The notes under the pieces are model-generated. The model saw only the letters and a list, made by a program, of their open reading frames with translations. It was not told the DNA's origin and did not search any database. Both the position numbers and the translations under genes were made by a program. 64,000 nt of DNA from Acanthaster planci. Its lineage: Eukaryota; Echinodermata; Asteroidea; Valvatida; Acanthasteridae. Position 1 is the first letter of the stretch. Each line of letters opens with the position of its first letter. Of this stretch, positions 1-13,808 are shown piece after piece. The stretch covers positions 112,800 through 176,799 of the forward strand of contig NW_019091432.1 of assembly GCF_001949145.1 (NCBI RefSeq), written 5' to 3'.

Positions 1-642
1 AGTCATTCCAACCATATATCCAGGAAATGAACTGTGCACCGACATCCGTTTTTCTGCAGAATTAACGAGGCATAATAAGCACGTTTAGATTGTTAACTGC
101 ATTATAAATTCAAAAGTAGTAAACTCCGTATGCAGCTATGTTAATTATTATGAAACTATAGGTGATACTTGATAATTGTCATTATTGCCATATCCACCCT
201 TATTATTTCTATAGGAAAACAAAACAACAATTAAATTTTCACTCAACATATCAAGTACATATAACATGAAATCCCCAGCCTAATCAAGTACCAACACAAT
301 TATTTACTCTCTTAATGCAATTTATCAGAAAAAAAATGAGTGAGAGTGAAACTTGGACATTCGAAGCTCCCTCGTCACTATGATTGACTACTTTTGCATG
401 ATATTTAGTGTTTGTTGGTTACACGGGACCAACAAGAATTAAGGTAGACACAGCACAAAGAGAATAAACTCGTCCTACTTGCACAATACCTGGGTGTTGA
501 TGATGAAAATTAGTACTAGAAAAAAGCATACCCGCATTACATGCATTTTTATGTGACTACCGCGCACATCAGTGATAAGCATGTATTACAAACACGGCAA
601 GCTCTGTAAGACAGGAAAACGCTCCCCTATGGTCTGACTTAC

Positions 643-891
643 CATGTATTTCATGTCGGAGGCCCCCGGCGACACCGAGGCCCGAAGCTCATTGTGTTTA
701 GTCAGTATCTTCTTGACCTCGGCTGCATTGAAGTCCGTCTGTCCGTTACTGGCCCGGGGTTGTCTACCCCCGGCTGGAGAGAGCAGCCGCTCCCAGGAAA
801 ACTTACCCAAACTCTTCGGCACTTCGGTGTCCCCAGCGCTGGTCCCAAGGACCAATGCACTCATCAGAAGAGTAGCCAAGGAACGCGCCAT
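643..891 (-). CDS. First exon of a secreted CAP/SCP-domain protein (partial, runs off left edge)
   Basis: The exon encodes 83 residues from an ATG at 891-889 to a GTAAGT donor just after 643, ending in phase 0. The start is chosen because it opens with a hydrophobic signal peptide (about residues 1-19, core LLMSALVLG). The frame stays open upstream to 1017, but that part is polar and looks like 5' UTR. A basic/polar linker follows, then at about residues 58-83 the opening helix of a CAP domain with the motif KHNELR and the stretch SPGASDMKYM. CAP proteins are secreted and disulfide-rich, with roles from venom components to sterol binding. The exon has the same layout and splice point as the first exon of the CAP gene at 5252-11528 (signal peptide, linker, RHNEHR, then a split after NMQFM), so the two are tandem paralogues. 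The remaining exons lie left of the window. Whether this copy also carries a hemopexin tail cannot be seen. Confidence 0.78.
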
Positions 892-3800
892 GACTGCAAA
901 TGATTTTGACCGATCTGGTCCGTGACGCACGACGCTTCTCCTTTTTGTAACCTCCAAAATTGTTACCTTGTTTGACAGACAGGAGCACAACCTTGCTCCC
1001 TTCCTACATGATCCCATTATTCATCTAGCCTATATCTTAATGCAAACTCCCCCATCTTGGATCTCATTAGTATCAAACAAATTTGATTGCTTATCCTAGA
1101 GCTTGTCAGCCTTGCTCAGCAAGACTGAAAGTGTTAAACATTTGTCGGAAGTTGTTGAAAAAAGTGCACTCTACATCTCAAAGAAGTTCTCCGGTAGTCA
1201 ATTTGTGTTCAAATAATATTGTTGGGTTTTTACGAGCTCCAGGGAGGGTGAAGGGCCACTATACGGGAACGAGTTTGACGGGGCTGGCACCAAACAAGCT
1301 TGAGAAAACAAGTCACGTGGGTAGGTGCCTGGATGTATGGGAAATGGGTTTATCCTTTGCACATGGCACGGCACATTTGGGAAATATTGTTTCACTGGCA
1401 CTCTCCAGATTGCCAGTGATCCCATTTCTTGGTGTCCCAGGGGAAGGTTTTTATAAAGCGAGTGCATCTTGAGGGAAATTAACAGCCGGTTTGAACTTCA
1501 GTGCGTGTTATGGACGAAACTTTAGGTCTTTTGCTGAGACCAAAACCAAAATGTCGTTTCCCTGTACACAGACGGCCGCCGACAATTAGAATTATTCTAT
1601 CTGACCAAAGACTGTGTCAGAAACAGGCTTCCAGAGTTTATACGGATACGTCTATTGCCAGCGCGTCCTCATGTGCTTCAAGAACAAAGACCTAGACCTA
1701 GCTCTAGACAACAGATTTTGGGTGCAGCCTAAATTACTGGAGAAATCATTATAGCCACCGTAAGAGACCCAAAGAGGGCGCCACGAAAGCGATTGTTCAA
1801 TTGATTGGTTCGTTTGTGTTTTTCTAAACGGAAGTGAGGAGATAAAGACAGGTCCCTAGTCCTTCCATTAATATTTCACTGTGCAGGAATTAGGAACCCA
1901 GTGACAGTAACTTTCACAGCGATGATCGTTTTCGTATGCTACCAGCCAGATGTAAAACACCGACAGCGATGGGCTGCTGTAAGTGCACATCGGGACAAAG
2001 TCACGACGGATAGGAACAAGAAAGATGGAGAGGGATGTGGGTCACACGATCTGAAATGCTAGACAAAATACAAGACCTGTTACGAAATTAAGTGTATTGG
2101 AGAGAATATACACAGAAGGTGAGAAAGTTATTTGCCAGCCCTCCAATCGAAGACCACGCATAATGATGGGAACCGTTGAATGTACCACCCCGCTTGATCG
2201 TTTCGTCTGGGTACTCTTCAGCTGCTTGTACATGCAAGAAGTCGCCCCACTGCTCTCATGTGACAGGGATCAAGCTGTGCCCGGCAAAGAAATAGCCTTT
2301 AACAAAGTCTGTGCAGCTACGGAGATAAGCAGTGACAGGAGCTTAATTTACCAGGGATTGTCGGCCAGCCCTAAACCACATCACTCAGCAAATAGAGCTA
2401 GAAGCGTAGTTCCAATATTCTACTTCGTAGCTCCGAGGTGCGTGGGAAAAGGAAGACTCCCCAGTGGATCCCACTATAGTCACCCTCGCAACGTTTACCA
2501 TGGGGAATCTCACTGAACAAACGCCAGACTCTCCCTCATTCCAAGGACCCATCAAAATCATGCTTTGATTTCGCTTTCCCACGTCAAGAAATCATAGCAG
2601 ATTGCGCCACACCCATGTGTAAAACGAGGTTTACTGCACGGCTCTTATTCCCTCGTGGGTTTATCTTTTTTCCCAACCAACTAACACAGTGTACCGCAGC
2701 TTAACAGAGCCACCAATTTCTTAAATGTCATTAAAAGTTAAAGAAAAATTACTTGGTAATTAGGGGTTATCCTTACAGAACTCCTCGTGGAAGTCTATGA
2801 AGATCAGATTCTAAATATTAATGATTCTGAAAACAAAATCCTTGCCTTTTTAATTCAGAACAATTTGATCTGATTTTTTAAAACCTTCTTTTGAAATACG
2901 AAGAACAGAAATTTCTAATAACAAAGCCCCTGTATTCCCCAATTGCATTCAGAACTGGAGAGAAATTAGACATTAAACCAAAGCACTTTGCACAGAAGCA
3001 AATGCGAAATCCACATATTGCACGACAGCATGCTGTGACTCAAGCGCTCGTTGGAAAATTAAGTCCGCCCGTCCGCGGGAACTCTCGTGTGGAGCAAAGA
3101 TAAACTTCTTGGAGCCGTGGCAGGGAAATGTGGAGTTCCTTTCCAGAAATAGGAAATCCCTGGAAAAAAGTCAAGGGTGGGAGAGACCCACCCACCTTTC
3201 GATACATGGGAAAGGCGTCATTGCGGTAGTGTATTCACAAAATTTATTCTTCCTTTTTGTAAAAACTCCAGGAAATCGAAGTCCCAGGCCAGTTAGGAGC
3301 TTAAAATTGTTGACATATCCCAACATTTTCTAAGGAACCGATACTTGTATACAGCAGAAATTGGTGATTTTTGCAAGTACGTTGTGGCTCATCCGGTTGA
3401 ACAAAACATCAAATTATGTATGATGAAAACAATAAACCCCTCATTTTATTTTTTTTCCAAAACTGTATCAAGCAAGTTATCCGAAACAAAGCATTATACA
3501 TCGGTACCATTCAAAGCGTAAGACCCGTCTTCTCATCAGTCCAAATAGAAACTGACACAGAGACAAGATGCTGCCGATTAAGATCGCCACAAACCGAGAA
3601 TTCATCGTCTAGAGCAACCGGCCAAAAATCTCAAGTCGCACGATCTAGCTTGGCTGGTTCGAAGCGTTATCGCCGAAGTATATTTAACAGTGACACTAGG
3701 GCATTGGGTCTTTGGAGTTTTGTCTTCGCATAAGACGACCATGCGAGAGCCATTTAAGAATTTGGTTCAGTTTGGAAATGGAGGTAGAAAAAGAGGCAGT

Positions 3801-5251
3801 GGCGTAATTGGGGTATACATTTTGATCTATAGGAGAACTTGAGGGGGGTTCATTTTCTGGAATGGGGCACTCAGTGGGTTCGGTCATAATTAACACTAAT
3901 CGTCAGCAGATTTTTTTCCTTCGGTAATTTCTGAGCGGGGCGGGGGCACACGGGGGATACATGCAAGCTCGAACAGTGGGCCGTAAGTTTGCCAGAACGA
4001 AGAAGTTTGACCTTGACCGGATTGTGCATGTACCTCTCAGTGGGCAGAATTAGAACGAAGAGTAGTCACGTGAGGGATAGAGTCTATGTCAAGAAAAAAA
4101 ACCCAAATTTCAAGGGAAGTATACACATTTCACACCACATCAATTCTTTCGTTTACTCATTAACAATAATATTTTGGCTGACCACGTTGACAACAGAAGG
4201 ATTCCTGGATCATTGTTCCAAGATGCTTATTCCAGAATGAACTGGAAATGTTGCTTCACTTTGCAGTAACGTTCAAGAGATGTGTGAATTCTGATTTTAC
4301 GTTCATTTACCGTCCTAGACAACTGAATGAAATTCTCTATATCGCCCTCTACTGGCTTGATACGTATATGTAAATGTTAATTTGAATTTGTCTTCTATTT
4401 TACCCCAATATTTCCCGGAAGTTTCAATTATAATTGTCCCATTTTTGAAAGACTGACTGTGTGAATTGCAGGCTTTTAGATTTTGGAAATTTGATATTGA
4501 AAGAAATCCTCTACTTGGAACCACTTTCAGAACTCTCGCAAACTTAGAAAAAAAGTTATTGCTCACTACAAGTAAATTTGAAATTTAAAAATACTTGGCG
4601 CGGACGACGGACAAATTAAAATCAGAAACAAGCCTTTTTAAAATTCTGGACAAAAACCAAGGGCGAATGCACACATTCACCTCAGCGGAACTCAAATCTC
4701 AAGTTTCACGCCAGGTAAGAAGCCCCATGGAAGAACACAAGTCGATCTAGGCGCCCTTATTAAGCATAAACTGAATTCTTTGGGGTATGTTGTGCCCCAA
4801 ATCTCTGCATTGTCAATGTCTCCATCACGAGACCACACGGACAGACGCTGAAGTCGACTCTAAAAATGAGGTTGAGTTGCATCGTAGACACGTTTCCTGC
4901 ACATGCAGAACTCAGCAAGATTTTACAGCAAAATTAATTAAAAGATATAAGAGACGTCCATTTATCTCACAACCTTTTGGCATTAAAAACGCATACATCA
5001 GCAGATACTACTAACGTGGTTAATCATATGAAACAATTAAACTCAGCACACATAAATACCGCAAACCTGGTTTGCCCAAAACTGAGGAATAGATTTCCAC
5101 TTGGACCCTACATAATGTGTACGATATATCTAATAAAAACCGTTACTTATTGTCAAATTATCAGAAATTAGGAGACACACGTGACAGTCTTAAATAGAGC
5201 TCTTGAACACAACAAAGCTCCTCAAAACCTCCTCCAATATCTTGTTTGTCT
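892..5251. other. Intergenic region between the two CAP genes
   Basis: I see no coding exon with splice signals and no recognisable protein here. It should hold the promoter of the left CAP gene (upstream of 891 on the minus strand) and the 3' end of the CAP-hemopexin gene. Scattered short motifs GAGGGCGCC (near 1775, minus sense) and CGCCCTCTACTGG (4343-4355) resemble the CTCF-like motif clustered at 61.3 kb. Confidence 0.5.
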
Positions 5252-8200
5252 TTAGCACCCCAGGAATCGTTCAGCGAAAAGCACGGGACTTCCCACCACT
5301 GACATAGAGCCTTGGTTCACCTCGTAAACCTTCTTTCCTCGGAGAAAGAAAAACGAACCTGGGGGTTAAAAACAACATCAGGGTTATGAAAATCAAAATC
5401 TTGGAACAAACACTTATTGGGTGCTTTAATGGTCCATCTTGGCCACCAGAGTTTGCTGACTGGATATTAATACGTATGCGGACTGGCTTGGCCACGTGGC
5501 TAATAATTTTTCCAACAATGCATATCGATTTCAAAATCGCCCTTCACTCAGATTCCAACAGTATTTTCTGATCTCTGGTCTTGAATGAAATCTGATTCGT
5601 CATCCTTCTTCCAGGGAGATACACATTTATTTTCAGGTATGCGCACGATGAGTATCTTATCTTTGAAGTAGACCTATTAAATTCACATGCATGACGTATC
5701 AGTATGCCCCTCCAGTCTGTAATCTATCCAGTTGGGCTTCAAGTAACTACTCAGATAACAGTAACAAACCAACCCTCTCCTGCACCCGACCTTGTTCATG
5801 GTCAAGCCTTTGGGATTTCTGTAGAATGGTGACGCATTTTGCCCAACACCCAAGTAAGGAGTTTTGACCCAGATAGCTCCATGATCACGTATTCCAATTT
5901 CAACCCCTGTAGCCTTGATCTTAAAACTTACCACCACTGCGGAAAGCCCCAGTTATCTTCACTGGTAACCCACCGAACACCGCATTGATTTGCAGTGGGT
6001 TGTCCTGCACCAACTGTTCACCGCTCTCGTCATATTCATACACGTTCGATGTCTTGGCGGCTATCAAGTAAGTGATGCCGTATCGCTCGTCATGTACGGC
6101 AGCGGCAATCCGCTCCCGTATGCCGATGTCGTTATACAAATTCCGAGGCCAGCCGTTCAGGCGTCGTCGATTGCCGTCAAAGCGCCATATCTTCTTCCCT
6201 TGGTATACAGAAGAAAAGGACAAAATTAGTGCAGTCTGTGAGCCAGATTCGATATATTCTGGGGGTACGATATACCGTGAATTGTACTTTCTTATTTGAA
6301 AATGGTTTTATAGTCAGCCTTGAGAGGATACAACTTTTCACGTCGCGTGTAGGCTTTTCCCTTTTGAAATGTCGGACTTTACTTTCCTTCTAAAACAAAA
6401 TACAGAGCCAAGATTGTAATCTTTATTCAAATTGGTTTACCTCAACGTGTTGTGTACCCAAAACCCCTCTTGGATATCTAGGTGCATGTAATCCCCTCCC
6501 GTCCTAATAGTCCGTACCCGATACATAGTTTGCATCACGAGCGGGACCAGGAAAGAGCGAAATCTTTCTAGCAACAGAGCTCCTTCGGTGGGAACTGTAC
6601 CTCGCTATAGTTCACAGACGACTATAAAATGCATGCGTTTATGCGGTCGCATCGATACCAACAAAATGAACACTCCCCATCAAAATGTTTTTTCAACATC
6701 CGAGGAGGTGCTGCTGCTCAAGGTGGATGGCCAACCTTTTGCACTCATCAATCATGCTGGCCCTCAAAGGAATATTCTGCAGATGAAACCTTTCTCCATT
6801 TCATTCGGGCAATAAGCATTTGTTCTACAAAGAAAGTGCCGGCCAAGATATCAAAGTGATTGCAAAATAAAATAACATGTGCTTAAGAATTAAGCCCATT
6901 TAGCCTTGCTCAGATTTTAGTGAAGGAAATACAGCTGACGACGCGCAGAGCACTTGAGCTTGCTTAATGAGGCGGATTTCAATTCGATATTTTTTCTTAT
7001 TCGTCCTCATTGTTGAAAATATTCTCACTACACTTTATTAGTTCATCCAAACGTGATCAAGATGATTTGAAATATATCGCCAAAAGAACCATAGGCCTAG
7101 TCAATAATACTTTGTGAGAAGATGAATTATCGTGTTTTGTTATGTTTTATCATATAAGCAGACATTTGGCTAACCTAAAGCTTGCCATGACGCTTCGCTA
7201 ACAGGAAGTGATAACTTCGCGGTCGGAGGTCGTGCACAAAGTAGCCAATCACAGTACAAAACCATCAGCCCTTCCTGGCACCCACTTCGATCGAGCGCTG
7301 GGTAGCGAGCGAAATCTAGGTCATGAACCACATATACACTCGCGGCAAGGGACTGTTTGTGCAAACCATTTAAGTACACATGTCGTCTGCCCTTAGTCCT
7401 TACCTCGTACCATGGAGATGGTGTTCTGGTATGGTCCCTCCGCACCGATCTGGTACAATGCCTTGACTCCTTTCTTGACCAGCGAGTGGTAATGCTTCAA
7501 CAGCTCTCCTGAGGGCTCTGAGGTCAGTCTGCCTTGCTGGTCGAAACGCCAGTACTTCTTGCCCTGTTTAGTGGCAACAGAGATCAAGAGATTAACTACA
7601 GAGCGAAACAAAACTTGTCTCAGAAGTGCTTTTTGGTTGGATAAAGTGTCACATTCCTTCGTGATCACCTTGATAACATTCAGTTCACCGTTGATCATAG
7701 CCACCGAATCGAAGGCGGTGTTGCAGAGGGTGTCAGGGGTGGGAATGTCAGCCGGTCCGGGTCCGGGTTGGTTGGGATCTGTGGTAAAGAATAATGTGGA
7801 CGGGGAAAAGACTGCATTAAATTGACATTACGAAATTTGTAAATAATATTTCTTGTTGCAGAAGGGCATGCTTTTTATTCCAGATACTCCCAGAGTGACA
7901 AGAGAAATAAAATGTCTTCTATGGACTTCAACTGATTACTAACGACATATTTCCAGTCAATTCAATCATTTCAATGAAACATAATTCTATTAATGTCGCC
8001 CTATTTCCTCTGATTTTACGAATTAATTTTCCTTCAAACTTCATTACATATTAATGATCACACACCCCATGCTTTGTTTTTTTAATCAGTACGTTGAAGC
8101 TGATCGTCTTTCCCCTGCCTCTCAATGAATTCACTGTAGTGCATTTCCCACAGGCTATTTCTTGTTTGAATATCAACAATTACTGGGGTGATAAGAGTTT

Positions 8201-11200
8201 AAAAAATCTTGGGATGTCTATTTTCAGAAATGTCGGAGTGTTAATGGGGTAGAATGTTTGTTAGAGATATCCACCTAAGACGTCTCCCACCCATTCGTTA
8301 TGTGCTCCCATACCCACATCGTTATCTTACGATGAACGCCTATGACATGCATGGCAAAAGTGTCACACTTGTCGAAACTTACCACAGGTGAATTCCGGGT
8401 CTCTTGCCTCTGAAAAATGTAACATGGAGGAATAAATTTAATTGCAAGCCATCAAGCATTATCTAGATAAAACTGATCAGCATAGGCTGGCATTGAAGAA
8501 GGGGAAGACATTCGATACTCACGGCATACGCCGCACATGAGAGGGCAACCCTTCGGAACGGATGGGTCCCAGGAGCAAGATGCGGGGCTAGGCCATCCTG
8601 GGTTTGCGCCGCACCACCGATGTGTGTCGACACACTCATCTACGGGGTTAGATAACAAGTTTTGATATCTCTGGACAGAAACATTGGATTGGCATGATCA
8701 TCAAGAGGAGGAGGAAAAACAGAAAACGGTATGGTTAAATGGTCGGTCCTGCTTTTCCTTCCAAAATTTATCCTTCCAAAATAAAAAAAATAGATTATTA
8801 CTCATTTTCGATTTAACTATGTAATTCAAAGTATTAGGAATAATAGTAATTTGAAACAATTATCGTTTTGATTTACAAAATAGTTTGTGGCTGATGCAAT
8901 GATACTGAACTAAAAATAAGAAAATATTGGTACGTTTTTTAGTCTTAAGCGGAGAATAATTGTTCAGTATTGAGGACGCAAGGGCGTGCAGGAAAGGAAT
9001 GTACCACATCGAACTTTATTTATCGTAGCTGTGTTGCTATTATGCTTTAAATATTCTATCAGTACATTTCCATCCTTGGAACTCCATAAACTCAGCTCGC
9101 TTTACCAGCACATTGCGGTCCGTAGAAACCGCCGGGGCATTCGCAGTAACACTTGTCTTTGTTAAATACACCGCAGTTCTGACACGTCAGAGGGCAAGCT
9201 AAAACAAAGATCAAGAAAAGAAGATGTCGTCAATGCATGGTGTGACAGGGTCGTCTGTACTGCTTTTATGATTGAATACTCCATTTCTTAGATAAACAGT
9301 CAAATTTTTAAATTGGAAGAACAATACGGTTAAAATTAAGTCAGACTTCTTTACTTACAGCAGCCCGCCTCCTCCAAGTTGCAAAGACCTGTTAAAAACC
9401 ACATTGAGATGGTCATAAATATTTCTTTAACATAATTATGAACGAGCAATTCATTGTTACACGTGTAACGCTTTCAACATCTACAAAAAGACTCAACAAG
9501 ACAATGTCTTGCAATATGTCAAAAACGCAAAGAGACATATGATTTCAATAACACCATGAGTTCAAATTGACAGCTACATTAGCCTATAACATCCCCAAAG
9601 TCCAAATTTCACTCACGGCATAGTCCGTTAAAGCAGAACGGGCTCGCAGTCGGACACTGGGTACACACATTGCCCGTCTTGTACGGCCTTTCCCCGTAGA
9701 AGTTCCCTCTGTCGATTACCCCGAAAAGAGAATGAGAAAATGAATCAGCATAATACCGCTGCCTAATTATGCGACTGAAAGCGTATAACGGATCTCGCAA
9801 GAGACTCTACACTCATGTAGTTTGGACTATAGGTACGACCAGAAACGCATGATAATTCAAGTCCTATACGAAGTCAAAAAAGAGACCAAAATCATCAAAT
9901 TGTGATAGTCAAAAGGCTATTTTGTTCATGACCATGTTTTTTTCTTCTTCTTCTTGTTTGACAACATGCCAACAATGGATATTTACGCTGGACCGTAGTT
10001 ACAGACGAAATTCCAGGCATCTCGATAACCGCTGATGTAACCACAGTAAGCCAGACCACACCCGACTTTGTTAGTCTCCGCCCACACCACCTGTGAAGTA
10101 CGAAAACGAACGTGATTTCTTGATATTTCTGATTTGATAGTCATCTTATAACATCAACAATTATGAGAGACTACAGTAAATAACTTTTTACGAGTCTTTA
10201 CAGTTACTGTTCTCAAACTTTTGAAACGTATCTACAGGGTCCACGGTCCCCCACTTTAGCTGCAGAATTTGCAACCGGGAAGTTACAGGAACGGCGATGT
10301 GTACAACTCTATCATGTGCGACAAACATGTAAGGGAACAAAAGTCTTGTCCTCTGCTCCTTGGTCAATCTTTCTCTCGATTCTGTCCTCACCCTGTACTA
10401 AGTCCACAGAGAGTGTTGTATAGTAAGTATAGGACATGCAAATCCTTATCTTTTTGTGGTGAGAGCCAAACACAACCGAGTTGGCCTCTGATGAGTCCAC
10501 CAGAGTGCGATTGATTAGTTCATATATACCTGGGTGTAATGCCCGCACACACTGGTGCACGTGTCGCTCTCGTAGTAGTAATAATCAATCTCGTCGTGCC
10601 AGTCGTCTGTGGCCACCACGCCAGAAATGGGCTTGTTCGGATCGCCACCCCGTAGCCACAGGTTCTGTCCAACCGACTCGTACGGGGATAAGTTCTCAAC
10701 GAAGCCGTGCTCGAAGACGCAGCGTTCAGCCCATCGTTGGGCCATGGTGGCCAGGGTGGCATCCCACGTCTATACAGTGGAAGGACAAGAAAGAAAGGGA
10801 GATATCTGAGGACACTTTTCATTTCAGCACCACTAAGTAGGCCGACTATGCAAATACGTTTTAACACTTAACCATGCTGCTTGATCCAGTTGGTGTCGAT
10901 GCACCATAATTTCGAGGCAATGCCTTAATAACTCATTACAGTTTTACTTCGCCTCAGTCTACCGGTTTGCAGAAAGAATGAAGAACGGATGTACATGAAG
11001 AAGACAATGTATCTCGAGTGTTTCTGTGATATCAAGCACGCTAAATTTTGAATTGTTTAAACAAAAAAACCCCAGAATAAATCGGCCAATTCAACACCAA
11101 CAACTCTCTTGGGTATGGATGAAATGAGAGACAAAGTCGGGGCCCTGAAGGTGTATACTACAGCAATTCTTCCCTTGTTACTTCACAGGAACAGCCTGGC

Positions 11201-11528
11201 AGTTAACCTGACAAACGGTATGGGAGTGACAGACACCCAGTGGCAAGCTACCACTTACCATGAACTGCATGTTGCTTGCCCTACTGTTCTTCCGATGCTC
11301 GTTGTGCCGGTCCACCGTTCTCTGGATGTCCCACTCGGTCATCGACGTCTCCCCGTTGCCCTGGTTCAGTTCGCCAGGCAGCGGCGGCAGAGCCGTCAAA
11401 TTGCGGAAAGATTTGTTGGACAACACGGGAGGCGGTCGCTTTGTTTTGGGCGTTTGCGCTAGTATAGTACCGCCGAGCAACAATACCACGAAAGTGGTCC
11501 TTAGAACTCCAGTCCGGTCCATCTTCAT
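5252..11528 (-). CDS. Secreted CAP / EGF-like / ShKT / hemopexin fusion protein (12 exons, 538 aa)
   Basis: The coding exons on the minus strand are 11528-11259, 10769-10530, 10090-9987, 9708-9617, 9388-9359, 9198-9106, 8639-8523, 8409-8383, 7778-7669, 7563-7404, 6198-5932 and 5358-5252. All junctions are AG/GT, all phases agree, and the total is 1617 nt. Domains: signal peptide (1-24); CAP domain (about 68-205) with RHNEHR, a pocket-type H111, E150 and H167, and the signature CGHYTQ then VVWAETNKVGCG; a CRISP-like segment GNFYGERPY with NVCTQCP; a small EGF-like module (about 247-276, ending GGFYGPQC); a six-cysteine ShKT module (277-315); a Pro-rich linker; and a four-bladed hemopexin domain (about 340-538) opened by DTLCNTAFD and closed by FLGC, the usual disulfide pair. 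No membrane segment follows. It is probably an extracellular matrix-binding or immune protein, but its biochemical role is unknown. The pocket Glu of the usual GEN motif is Gln (GQN). Its left neighbour is a CAP paralogue and its right neighbour a metalloproteinase on the same strand. Confidence 0.9.
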
Positions 11529-13808
11529 CTATCCTTGATCTAGAAATAAGCAAACCCCAGCTTACATCATACATTACCAGAGGGACTACCTTTCTGTTAA
11601 TAGGAGGCACAATTTAACTTGTATACCTAATACGCATAAAATACATAATATATAATTGAGGCATATCAGTTTTACCGACATGTCTCTGGTCTCTCAGACG
11701 TTAGTTGTACTTCCTGAGCTTGACTAACATGTGCAAGAATTAACAAAGAAATAAAATACATGTAACTCCCCGAAAAGTGATTTTTCCGAAGTATGATTGC
11801 AGCTATTTTTCAAGTGGCAACACTCAACTTTATCGGGCACCTAGGACCATTTTTCAACCGTAGTTTTTAGCCATTCTGCTCTCATATGAAAGCTCAAAGA
11901 CTCAGGGAGTTGATCCTGGCAACGATTTACACAATCTCACCATGGGGGGGGGGTAACAATCTCCTTTTTCAAAGATACTGCGGGGCCATTAATGAGCTGG
12001 CCAGAAATTCTCAATTGAATTAGTGGTCTGCACCATCGAGCGCTCTTGAGCGAATTTGTGTTTATTACGAGTGGCTTGCTCGAACGCACCCCTCGGATCT
12101 GCAATAACAGTCATGCTCAAACAAGGCCTAATTTGCTGTCGAAGGTGTTTCCGACTTTCTGTCCCTATTCCTTGAAATCAAAATCATAATTGAGGTCGGT
12201 CAAGGATTCTCCAGAATCGCACGATTATCCAGGCGTTGCTGATTCTCCCTGCATGCCAATCAAAACCCCAGCGGTGACGTCACGATATGAGTATGCACTT
12301 TTAATGAGTGGAACCAGCAGGCATGGGCGTCGTTTCTCAGAAATTTCAGGGCTGTTTTGCCGTTTGGTTCGCCGCAGCTCATGATGTTACGGAACTTGGC
12401 TGGCGGTTTACTCATACGAAATACCCATTTCGTCTGGCGTCCGAGTATTCCTGTTTGTGTTACAGTTTTATGAATTCCTGACTGATTTGTACGACCAGCT
12501 CATGATTTCTGAGGCTTACAGTTAGGTGCGATTCACACTGGTTAACCAAACAAATTAATGAAATTTTGTATAAATCAGGGATTGGAAGAAAATTCTTCAA
12601 AACAAGGTGGTTAATTAGGGCATGGTAAAACGGGGGTTTCTTGACCAACTGAATGCCGGTGTTACTTCATCAATTGCAAATGGCTCCAGGAAAAACATAT
12701 GGGCAGCCTTAAAGTTGACGGCATCTTCTTCGGCAGACAGTTGCACATTATATTTACCGGCTAGAGCGACGAGGTTAACAATAAACACACCCAATGGCAG
12801 AGTCACAGCCCTACGAGCGCACCCTCTTGTGACGACACTGAAATGAAATGTTACGAGTTACAGTTTGCTCCAATATCCTCTTTAACCAGTTTCTATATAC
12901 GCAAATTGCTATCATTTGCGAGGACTGGGGAAAATGCCGAAGCTGTCGAACGGAGTGATGGATGAGTGTAGTTGATTGGCAAGAAATTAGGGTTCGGATG
13001 AGGCTACTTAAGATACCTAAGCCAGAAGCAGTACATATCTTATGTACGCTGCTCGAATAACTTTGGCTAGAATTCCGAGAGCAATAGGGAATTTGCTATA
13101 ACAGTTCCAAAGAGGAACAACTGCTTATCTTTAAACGGAAAATGCCATTATGATCAAAACTAAAGATGTTGAAACTGGGCTAGGCAGGTTACATAAGTGA
13201 GTTGTGTTGTTAAAGAGATCAAAGTAATCCATTGACAACAGTACCAAATAGCGAACTATTTGATGGCAATAACTCTATCTCTTTTGAACGGAACTCGATA
13301 AGTACTGGCTATAAATCTGATGAAATAATCAATTTACACTCATCTATCAGTTCTTTCATAATTTAGATATAAACTTGAAGTTTTGTGTCAACAAACACCG
13401 GTAAATGTTGACATCCTGCCTTCCCATAAATTTTCATAAACCTGCCTTTTCATAAAACTGGCGCCGATACAAACGTGACATTATTATCGTGAACCTTAAT
13501 CGTATTCCCCGCAGCCCTTGGTGACGACAAGCACGTCTTCCAACCCCAGTACCGAAGGGATGTTTAGTGACCCCATCAACAATACTGAAGGTTAACATTT
13601 TCCCTGTCATCACACCACATCGTCAACTAATCCATCCAACACACCATGGCATGATTCAGTCATGCCTTGTTGGAGTGAAATGTACCCAGGTTTTCCCTGA
13701 AATGTTCATATGCAGCCTTCGTATGCAGGCTTTCACACTACCGAGCTGGAATAAACTATAATTATACGCCATCTGAGCGCCCTCTGTGATTTACGTGACG
13801 GTCACTGT
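11529..13808. other. Intergenic region upstream of the CAP-hemopexin gene
   Basis: This region holds the 5' flank and presumably the promoter of the CAP-hemopexin gene. I recognise no exon. The open stretch at 12615-12806 (minus) has no flanking splice sites and no family I know. A short poly-G run lies near 11945. A GCGCCCTCT motif lies at about 13777, just before the Harbinger-like element. Confidence 0.45.

Noticed and set aside
586-642. Open frame running left of the CAP exon past 643
   Set aside because: It reads through a consensus GTAAGT donor that matches the splice point of the paralogue.
892-1017. In-frame upstream extension of the left CAP exon beginning MGSCRKG
   Set aside because: The added 42 residues are polar and would bury the signal peptide; the ATG at 891 gives a clean secretory start.
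5683-5931. Minus-strand open frame after the third hemopexin exon
   Set aside because: It is intron sequence read through the GTAAGT donor at 5931-5926; the true last exon is 5358-5252.
12615-12846. Open frames on both strands in the CAP gene 5' flank
   Set aside because: They overlap each other and have no splice context or known motif.
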